DNA of 38,265 bases from positions 1 to 38,265 of the forward strand of contig CAMDKM010000034.1 in assembly GCA_945900965.1 (NCBI GenBank). The letters are read 5' to 3'. This document shows, one piece after another, positions 27,031 through 35,700 of this stretch. Position numbers and translations under genes: made by a program. The notes below the pieces were generated by a model that saw only the letters and a program-made list of their open reading frames with translations, ran no database searches and had not been told where the DNA came from. Each line of letters starts with the position of its first letter. Position 1 is the first letter of the stretch. Source of the stretch: Bordetella parapertussis (GTDB lineage: Bacteria > Pseudomonadota > Gammaproteobacteria > Burkholderiales > JACQAP01).

Positions 27031-27197
27031 TGAACGGTAAACGGTGAACGGTAAACGGTAATCGGTGAACGGTAATCAGTGAACAGTGAAAGGTAACTGG
27101 AAATTATTCATGGGTACAGGTGCAAGAGTGTTGAGATTTTTCCCTAGCCCCTAGCCCCTAGCCCCTAGCCCCTAGCCCCTCGTCCCTCGCCCCTGAC
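27030..27197. repeat. Two heptamer arrays filling the rnhA-dnaQ gap
   Basis: Array 1 is ten units in exact phase at 27030-27099: GTGAACG, GTAAACG, GTGAACG, GTAAACG, GTAATCG, GTGAACG, GTAATCA, GTGAACA, GTGAAAG, GTAACTG. A 42-base non-repeat spacer follows. Array 2 is eight units at 27142-27197: CCCTAGC five times, then CCCTCGT, CCCTCGC, CCCTGAC. Three bases (CTT) separate array 2 from the dnaQ ATG. Confidence 0.95.
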
Positions 27198-27200
27198 CTT

Positions 27201-27908
27201 ATGCGCCAAATCGTTCTGGATACCGAAACCACCGGGCTCGACCCTGCGTTGGGCCATCGCATTATTGAAATTGCCGCGGTGGAACTCGTCAATCGCCGCT
27301 TTACGGAGAAGCAATACCATCAATATCTGAATCCCGAGCGCGAAATTGACGCGGGAGCGGTAGAGGTTCATGGGCTCACGACGGATTTTCTGCAAGACAA
27401 GCAGAAGTTTGCAGACGCCGCGCGGGACTTTCTGGACTTTGTGGCTGGCGCCGAATTGATTATCCACAACGCGGCTTTCGACGTGGGATTTCTCGACCAC
27501 GAACTTGGCTTGCTGCGTCAGGAACGAATCTCACACTTTTGCCCGCAGATAACCGATACGTTAAAGATGGCGAAATCCCTGCATCCCGGGAAGCGTAATT
27601 CCCTCGATGCACTTTGCGAACGTTATCAAGTCAACAACTCGACACGCACCTTGCACGGGGCGTTGCTGGATGCCCGATTGTTGGCCGAAGTCTTTCTGGC
27701 GATGACCCGGGGCCAGGAGAGCTTGCTGATCGATCTTTCCGAGGGTTCATCCGTGAGTGATGACGCGAATTCCACGCATTACGCCGCCGAGTTGATCCTG
27801 CTGCGCGCGAGTCCGGAAGAACTTGCGGCCCACGCCGCCCAGATCGAGGATATCGACAAAGCCTCAAAGGGATCGTGTCTTTGGAAGAAGCTTCAGACGC
27901 ACCTGTAA
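27201..27908 (+). CDS. dnaQ: DNA polymerase III epsilon subunit (3'-5' proofreading exonuclease)
   Basis: Proofreading subunit of the replicative polymerase. The DEDDh catalytic residues are Asp7 and Glu9 (MRQIVLDTETTGLDP), Asp94 (IIHNAAFDVGFLDHEL), His152 and Asp157 (LHGALLDARLLAEV). 235 residues, with a C-terminal tail for binding the alpha subunit. The N-terminus matches the family exactly, so ATG at 27201 is certain. Even so, no Shine-Dalgarno is present: the bases before it are the pyrimidine-rich heptamer array. Confidence 0.97.
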   Translation: MRQIVLDTETTGLDPALGHRIIEIAAVELVNRRFTEKQYHQYLNPEREIDAGAVEVHGLTTDFLQDKQKFADAARDFLDFVAGAELIIHNAAFDVGFLDHELGLLRQERISHFCPQITDTLKMAKSLHPGKRNSLDALCERYQVNNSTRTLHGALLDARLLAEVFLAMTRGQESLLIDLSEGSSVSDDANSTHYAAELILLRASPEELAAHAAQIEDIDKASKGSCLWKKLQTHL

Positions 27909-27950
27909 TTTCCGATTCAAGACGCCCGCGCCGTCGTTAATTCTTTCGCG

Positions 27951-27992
27951 CAATCCTTGATTCCCGCACCGCAATCCCCAATCCTCAATCCC
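27951..27992. repeat. CAATCCY heptamer array upstream of the sigma-54 promoter
   Basis: Six units in phase: CAATCCT, TGATTCC, CGCACCG, CAATCCC, CAATCCT, CAATCCC. This is the same family as the array before the thioesterase gene. It ends 14 bases before the sigma-54 promoter. The rest of 27909-28005 shows no gene. Confidence 0.8.
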
Positions 27993-28005
27993 CGTGGTCA
28001 AGTAA

Positions 28006-28023
28006 GTGGCATATCCCTTGCAG
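28006..28023 (+). promoter_or_regulatory. Sigma-54 promoter for the two-partner secretion operon
   Basis: GTGGCATATCCCTTGCAG matches the RpoN consensus TGGCAY-N5-TTGCW, with the essential GG and GC exactly 10 bases apart. The predicted start is near 28033, leaving a leader of about 110 bases before the transporter ATG. Such promoters need a bacterial enhancer-binding protein; none is encoded nearby. Confidence 0.82.
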
Positions 28024-28099
28024 TAATAGCCGGCACTAAAACTATTACCACAGCGTGAATTGGGTTCACAGGCCTTGCCTCCCAGTCGTATTTAGGCAG
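28023..28099 (+). promoter_or_regulatory. Three successive inverted repeats in the TPS leader
   Basis: GTAATAG/CTATTAC (28023-28048), GTGAA/TTCAC (28055-28069) and TGCCT/AGGCA (28076-28099). The first spans the predicted transcription start; the other two would fold in the 5' leader. I do not recognise a known riboswitch. Confidence 0.5.
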
Positions 28100-28143
28100 G
28101 TTTGTCATTTTTACGGCTGAGAGATTTGGCAAAAGGGTATGTA

Positions 28144-29784
28144 ATGCGGTTGAACCGGGTAGTTTGGGCTCTGGTCATTTCATTGGTTTGGCATGCGGGG
28201 AGTTCGCGCGCCGCGGAGCCTCCCAATGCCGCACTTGATTCGTCCGTAGCGCCGCAGCCCCAGACGTTACGCTTTGATATCAGCGACTTTCGCGTGGAAG
28301 GCAATACGCTGCTTCCTGCATCCGAAATTGCACAGGCGCTCAAGCCGTTTGAAGGCAAGGCGCGCGACTTCGGGGACGTGCAACGCGCGCTGGAAGCCCT
28401 GCAAGAAGCCTATGTCCAAGCGGGTTTTGGAGCTGTGCAGATTTACCTCCCCGAACAAGAACTCCAGGGAGGCGTGGTCAACCTCAAAGTTATCGAAACC
28501 CGCATTGAGAAAGTCAACGTGGTTGGCAACAAGAACTTCGGCATTGCCAATATCCGCCGCAGTCTCCCCGCGTTAAAAGAAGGCGCAACACCCAATTCCC
28601 GGCGACTGGCCGATAACCTGCGGGTGGCGAATGAAAGCCCGGTCAAACAAGCCCGCGTAGTTCTTCGGCCCGGGAAGACCAACGGCAACATCGAAGCGCA
28701 AGTCGAAGTCGAGGATCAAAGTCCATGGCGCCTCTTCACCACCCTGGACAATACCGGAACCAAACAAACCGGCAACACCCGTCTGGGCCTCGGCGTTCAA
28801 CACGCCAACCTGTTTGATCGCGATCATGTCGTAACCGCCCAATACATCACTTCCCCCGAAAAGCCCAGCCAGGTATCCATCTATAGTCTGGGCTACCGAT
28901 TGCCGCTCTATGACCTGGGTCATAGTATCGATGTGTTTGCCGGCTACTCCGATGTGGATGCCGGCACCACCGACACCCCATTCGGGATGCTTGAATTCAA
29001 GGGCAAGGGCACCGTCTCCGGCGTGCGTTACAACTGGATATTGGACCGGCGTGGGGAATACGAACATCGGTTCATTGTCGGATTCGACTACCGCATCTAC
29101 GACAATGTTTGCTCGGTGGGTACCAGTGGTCAGGGCAGTTGCGGGGCGGCTGCGGCCAATGTCCAGGTCCATCCTCTTAGTCTGACTTACAGCGGACAAC
29201 TCACGCGCGCAAGCACCCAGGCTTCGGCCTATGTCACTGCGCTACAAAACATCGCGGGAGGTAAAGATGGTACGGAAGAGGATTTGCAGTTCGCGCGATC
29301 CCAGGCCTCGGGCAATTACCGCGTTCTCAGATTGGGATCTTCTCTGGCGTTGGCGTTTGGCGGCGACTGGCAGGCGCGGCTCCGCTTTGACGGGCAGCTC
29401 AGCAGTGAAGCACTGATCCAGGCGGAACAATTCGGCATAGGCGGCTGGAATTCGGTCCGGGGATTTCACGAACGCGAAATATCCAACGACAAGGGCTACA
29501 GCGGCTCAATCGAGTTCTACACGTTCAATCTATCGAAGTGGAGTTTCGGCTTCGCCGATAACCTGCGCGCGCTGGTGTTTGTCGATGGGGGAAGCGTCCA
29601 GCGCAATAAAGCCGAACCCGGGGACGTTGAAAAAGACAGCGCCGTATCCGTCGGATTCGGACTGCGCGCATCGGACAAGAAAAACTTTTCGATTCGGGCC
29701 GACGTCGCCCGCGTGACCAAAGCAGGCGGTGCTCAGACAAAAGGCGAAGTCAGAGGGCATTTTGGCATTCTGGTGAGCTTCTGA
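28144..29784 (+). CDS. Two-partner secretion outer-membrane transporter (FhaC/ShlB family)
   Basis: Omp85-superfamily TpsB protein that exports the large exoprotein encoded next. Signal peptide MRLNRVVWALVISLVWHAGS, cleaved after SRA or AA. A ShlB-type POTRA follows (ISDFRVEGNTLLPASEIAQA to VVNLKVIETRIEKV), then a second POTRA and a 16-strand barrel. The conserved VRGF/Y tip motif is in WNSVRGFHEREISNDKGYSG. The last residue is Phe (GILVSF), the barrel-assembly signal. 546 residues. ATG at 28144 has AAAAGGG about 7 bases upstream; the frame extends to 28102, before the signal peptide. It is 13 bases before the exoprotein gene. Confidence 0.94.
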   Translation: MRLNRVVWALVISLVWHAGSSRAAEPPNAALDSSVAPQPQTLRFDISDFRVEGNTLLPASEIAQALKPFEGKARDFGDVQRALEALQEAYVQAGFGAVQIYLPEQELQGGVVNLKVIETRIEKVNVVGNKNFGIANIRRSLPALKEGATPNSRRLADNLRVANESPVKQARVVLRPGKTNGNIEAQVEVEDQSPWRLFTTLDNTGTKQTGNTRLGLGVQHANLFDRDHVVTAQYITSPEKPSQVSIYSLGYRLPLYDLGHSIDVFAGYSDVDAGTTDTPFGMLEFKGKGTVSGVRYNWILDRRGEYEHRFIVGFDYRIYDNVCSVGTSGQGSCGAAAANVQVHPLSLTYSGQLTRASTQASAYVTALQNIAGGKDGTEEDLQFARSQASGNYRVLRLGSSLALAFGGDWQARLRFDGQLSSEALIQAEQFGIGGWNSVRGFHEREISNDKGYSGSIEFYTFNLSKWSFGFADNLRALVFVDGGSVQRNKAEPGDVEKDSAVSVGFGLRASDKKNFSIRADVARVTKAGGAQTKGEVRGHFGILVSF

Positions 29785-29797
29785 TTCGAGGTTTCTC

Positions 29798-32700
29798 ATG
29801 ACACACAAACGATACTACGCGCACATCTCCAGGAAACCGACCACGCTGGGGCAAAGAATCGTCTGCGCCCTGATCGTGGCGACCTACGGCAGTGCTTATG
29901 CCAATCCGATCGATCCCACGGTGATCAGCGGGCAGGCAAGCTTCCAGCAACAAGGCGCCACCCTGACCATTACCAACACTCCTAACGCAATCATCAACTG
30001 GCAGGCTTTCTCGATCGGGGCGAGCGAGACCACCCGCTTCATTCAGCAGTCTGCCACGAGCTCGGTGCTAAACCGGGTGACTGGAATCGACCCGTCCATC
30101 ATATTAGGCAGCCTGCAATCCAATGGTCAGGTGTTGCTGATCAACCCCAATGGCATGCTGTTTGGGCAGGGCGCCAGGATAGACGTGGCGGGTCTGGTGG
30201 CAAGCACGTTGAATCTGAGCAACGACGATTTCCTCAATGGCAATCTCAATTTCACTGGCGGCGCGCTGGCCGGAAGTCTCAAGAACCAAGGATCAATCAG
30301 CACCCCAAGCGGGGGCAGTGTCCTGCTCATCGCCCCGGATGTCACCAACAGCGGCATCATCACCGCCCCCGATGGCACCGTCATTCTGGCTGCCGGGCAT
30401 AGCGTCAGGTTGGGCGACACAACTGCACCCAATGTATTGGTCGAAATATCCGCTCCCGAATCCAACGCAGTGAACCTCGGGCAGATTGTGGTCGGAGGGG
30501 GAAAAGCCGGAATCTACGCCGGGATCGTCCAGCAAAAGGGCATTGTGAGTGCTGACGCAGTCACCACCAATGCCGCGGGCAAGATTGTGTTCAAGGCTAC
30601 AAAGGACATTACGCTCGACGCCAATTCCCGTACTACCGCCAACGGAGCGACGGGCGGGCAGATCAGCGTTGAGGCGACTTCGGGAATCAATCTGGTCGCA
30701 GGGTTGGTCGAAGCAAGAGGACTCCCTCTCCCCCCGGGGGAGGGAGGGGGTGAGGGAAAAGGTGGCGCAATTTTGCTCAAGGGCAATGTCCTGATTCAGA
30801 CCGGTGATGTGCGTGCCGACGGAGCAAGTGGCGGTACCGTCACGATGCAGGCGCGCAACCTACTGAATGCGGGGCGCATCAGCGCCGACGGGTTCCAGGG
30901 ATCGGGCGGGGAGATCAATCTTCAAGCGTCCAACAACCTGATTCAGACCTCCTTCGCAGAATTGTCTGCCAATAGCGTGGCAGGCGATGGCGGCAGCATT
31001 ACCATCCAGGCGGGAAACCGGGTATTTAGTTCAACCACTGCCTCGGCCACAAGTAATGGTGGCAAAGGCGGGAGTGTCAAGGTACTGGGCAATGAAATTG
31101 TGCTGCTCGGTGCAGCGTTAGATGCCAGTGGCGACACCGGCGGGGGCACGATACTCGTCGGTGGCGATTTCCAGGGCAACAATCCCGAAATTCAAAATGC
31201 GCTGACCACCGACATCAACTTCTCCACCACACTCAAAGCCGATGCAGGAAACTCCGGCGATGGCGGCAAAGTCATTGTCTGGTCCGACAACCAAACCCAG
31301 TATTACGGCGACATCGCCGCGCGCGGCGGCAGCATCGCAGGCAATGGTGGGTTCATTGAAGTCTCCGGCAAGCAGAATCTGACTTTCGGCGGCGTCGCCG
31401 ATGCCAGCGCGGCAAACGGCACACAAGGCAGCTTGCTGCTTGACCCCAAGAACATCGTCATCGATAGCGCCGGATCGGGTGGTCTTGCGTCTTTCTTGTT
31501 GGCCGATCCCAATCAGACCGCTGGCGGTGCATTCGGGGATCGGATTCTCGTCCTCGGCAATGACAACATTGTGGTCGCCGATACGCTTGATGATTTTGTT
31601 GCTGCCAATGCTGGCGCGGCATACCTCTTTAACGGCATCAATGGGGCCTTGATCAGTACACTCAATGGCAGTACGGCTAATGATTTTGTCGGATCTGGTG
31701 GTATCACACCGCTGAGTAATGGCAACTTCGTGGTAGTCAGTTCAGGGTGGAATGGCGTGACCGGAGCGGTTACCTGGGGTAATGGAAGCACCGGTTTCAT
31801 AGGTGGTAGCGGTCCGATTGATGCGACCAACAGCCTGGTGGGATCGTTTATCGGTGACTCTGTCGGCGACTTCGGAATTACTGCACTGACCAATGGCAAC
31901 TACGTAGTCACTAGCAGTAGTTGGGACAATACGGGAGGTGCCGCTTTCAATTATGGCGCCGTAACCTGGGGCAATGGTGCGGGCGGGACGGTGGGTGTGG
32001 TCTCGGTGTCAAACAGTCTGGTTGGATCGACGACGGACGATTCTGTCGGAAATGGTGGTATCACCGAGCTCACTGGAATCAACGCAGGCAAATACGTAGT
32101 ACGCAGCACCAGTTGGAGCCTACTCTCGGGTCCAGCGGATGTGGGCGCAGTAACTTGGGTTGATGGCTCAAATGGCCAAATTGCCGGGGGTACTGCGATT
32201 GGTGCGCTGGTATCGGCCGGCAACAGCTTGGTCGGCTCGACGGCGGGTGATTCCGTCGGCAGTGGCGGTATTACTACACTGAGCAATGGCAATTATTTGG
32301 TGCGCAGCTCGGCCTGGAATGGGGGAGTATCGCCTAGTCAAATCGGATTCGGTGCAGTGACCTGGGTCAATGGCACGAACGGACACATCGCCGGCGGTAC
32401 GGCGGTTGGTGATGTAGTCTCCGCTTCGAACAGCTTGGTGGGTTCGACTTTGAATGACAACGTCGGCAATGGCGGAATCACCGCGCTCAGTAACGGCAAC
32501 TACGTCGTAAGCAACTCCAGCTGGGATGACGTCAGCACCATAGATGTTGGCGCTGTAACTTGGGTCGATGGTACCAATGGCTATATTGCCGGCGGTGTTA
32601 TTCCGGGCGCTGCAGTTTCGACGGCGAATAGTCTAGTTGGTTTAATAGCGAATGATAGGGTCGGCTCTGGGGGCATTACAGAACTTAAGGGGGCAAATAC

Positions 32701-35700
32701 TGGCAAATATGTTGTGAGCAGCTACCAATGGGGTGGCGGGGCTGTAGAAGTGGGCGCGGTAACCTGGGTTAATGGTGCGAATGGACAAATTGCAGGAGGT
32801 ACGGCCGTTGGCGCGGCAGTTTCCGGCAGCAACAGTTTGGTCGGCTCGACGGCGGGAGATCAGGTCGGGCTTTTCGGAGTTTACGCGCTTAGCAATGGCA
32901 ACTATGTAGTCAGCAGTTCTTTCTGGGACCTGCCTGCCAATGCGCTGGGTGCCGGATCACCCGCTGCGACGGATGCCGGTGCAGTGACTTGGGGTGATGG
33001 TACGAACGGAACAACGGGCTTGGTCTCGGTTGCCAACAGCCTGTTTGGATCGGCGACCAATGATTTTGTCGGTGACGGCGGGATTATCGCGCTGAACGGG
33101 GCAAATGCCAATTATGTGGTGACAAGCAGAAACTGGAATAACGGCGCGGCGACTTCGGCTGGCGCCGTGACGTGGGTTGATGGTTCTAATGGAAATATTG
33201 CGGGCAGCGTCAGCCGGGCCGGCATGATCTCGCCGCTTAACAGCCTGGTGGGCTCAAATGTCGGTGATCAAGTTGGCGGTGGCGGTGTCTTCGCACTCCG
33301 TAACAACGGTAACTACGTTGTAAATAGCCCAGACTGGGACGATGGAGGGCTGGCCGATGTTGGAGCGGTGACCTGGGTAAACGGCACGAATGGATTTACC
33401 TTCGGCGCGTCTTCCCCAGGCGAAACACTCTCCGCGGCAAACAGCCTGGTGGGATCGACGGCGGGGGATGCAGTCGGCAGTAACGGCATATTTACCCTCA
33501 GCAACGGCAATTACGTTGTATTGAGTCCGTCCTGGGATGCTGGGGCAGTGACGAATGTCGGCGCAGTGACCTGGGGTGATGGTGCAACTATTGCGGTCAC
33601 TCGTCTGGTTGGCGCAGTTTCCCCGGTAAGCAGCCTGGTTGGTTCGACGGCGGATGACCGAGTAGGAGATGGAACCTTTACGGAACTTGCCAATGGCAAC
33701 TACGTAGTGGCAAGCGCTTTCTGGGACATCGGCCCGGCATTAAATCAACAAAACGTTGGGGCGATCACCTGGGTCAATGGCAGTAACGGCACGTTGTCTG
33801 GCAGTGTTAGCACCGGTGCAGCGGTTTCGGCGGTAAACAGCGTGGTTGGCTCGGTTACAGATGACCTCGTGGTCGATTACTGTAACGATGCATGCGGAGA
33901 CGCCTATGTTGTTCCACTCAGCAACGGAAATTATGTGGTGAGTGCGAAGAGTTGGGACAACTCAATTCAGGTGGATGCCGGCGCGGTTATTTTTGGCAAT
34001 GGCAACGTCGGCGCAGTCGGCCTGGTGGTGCCTTCAAACAGCCGAGCAGGTTTTTTCTCGAATGATCAGCTTGGCTCGGGCGGCATTTACGAATTGAGCA
34101 ATGGCAGTTTTGCGGTGGCCAGTCCTGCTGCTGACTTCGCGAGTGGTGTGAGTTCCGGTCTCGTGCAAATTGTGCAGCCAGTAGCAACTGGATTTAGCGA
34201 CTTGGTGGCCAACGCAACCTTTGCCGATAATCCGGGTGGCAACTCTACCATCACGCCCGCGACCATCACCGCGATCACGAATAACGGAACCGCGGTCGTC
34301 CTGCATGCCAACAATGACATCATCGTCAACAGCGCCGTCATCACCAATAACACCGTCGGTAACGGAGGCGATTTGACGCTGCAAGCCGGACGCTCGGTGC
34401 TGGTCAACGCCGATATCGTTACGGACAACGGGAATCTCACAATCTTAGCCAACGACCCGGCCGCGGACACTGCAAACCGGGACGTCGGTCTTGGCAATAT
34501 CGCCATGGCGGCGGGCACCAGACTTGATGCCGGTACTGGCACAGTCTCACTGCAAATTGGCGCCGGCTCAAACGGCGGGTCGATCACACAGGGTTCGGGC
34601 GCCAAAGTCATCGCCAGCCTGCTCAGCATGAACTCCGTGACCGGGATCAACATGCTGGGCAACAATGCAGTCGATTCTCTGAATGCCTTTAATTCAAGCA
34701 GTGGAAACATCGATTTCTATGCCGATCTTGCACCGGCGACTGGCAGGGTCACTTTGCAAAACATGCAGAACACGGGTGGCAGTGTCAATCTGACAATTAA
34801 CTATCCCGCTCAGCCCATTTCCTATGCCATGGGAATCAGCTCCATTTACTCCGCGAGCGGCACCTTCAATATTCAGAAAGTCGAGATGTCCGGTGCTTCG
34901 GTTACGTCAAATGGCGCGAATTTCGGTGGAATGACTGTCAGCGGTGGAACCAATACGCTAAACACGGGGAATACTCTAATCAATGCTTTGACTCTCTCTG
35001 GCGGCATTAGTCTAAATACTGGCGGGACCGTAACGATCAACGCTCTGGCTGGCGTGGGTGCTTTCAACGTAACCGGAGGCACGACAAACCTGAGCGGTGC
35101 AAACCATACCGGCACAACTTCGGTGAACGGAGGTGTCCTTAACTTTCTCGGTGGTAGTCTCGGAACCGTGAACGTTGGCGCCGCGGGCAGCCAGTTCTAC
35201 GTGACCGGCATCGGGAGTACCCAGGCGCTCAATGTGAGCGGCGGAGCGGTCGGTATAAGCGGGAGCCTGACCACGATGGACCTGAATCTGACATCCGGTT
35301 CAGTGGGCGGCACCGGCAATCTGACTGTGTCAAATGACTTTCTGCAAAGCGGTGGCACGTTGGGGACCACCTTCACCAATCTCAATTTGACCCGCCAAGG
35401 CCTTTTCACGGTCGCAGCGTATGACGCGACCAACAGTCTCTCGCTGACCGCAGCGGGAGGTGATCTGGTTATTTCGAATCTGACTCTGGACGCACCGATC
35501 ATCAATCTGTCCGGTGCCAACGTATCGGTGGATTCGTCGACAGTGGGCAGCGCTGCTACCACCAACTTGAGTGTCAGTACCCCAGGATTGCTTGATGTGA
35601 CGGCGGTGACTGCTGCATCGAGCGTCCGAGGCAATACGGTAATTGTCAGCGCCGACACCGTCACGGTTACCGGGGGCACGGGCACGGACTTTTATGCTGC

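Noticed and set aside
27030-27197. CRISPR array
   Set aside because: Units are 7 bases, directly tandem and without spacers; no cas genes are present.
28023-28143. Cyclic-di-GMP or other known riboswitch in the TPS leader
   Set aside because: Conserved core sequences of the GEMM class are absent; only simple inverted repeats are seen.
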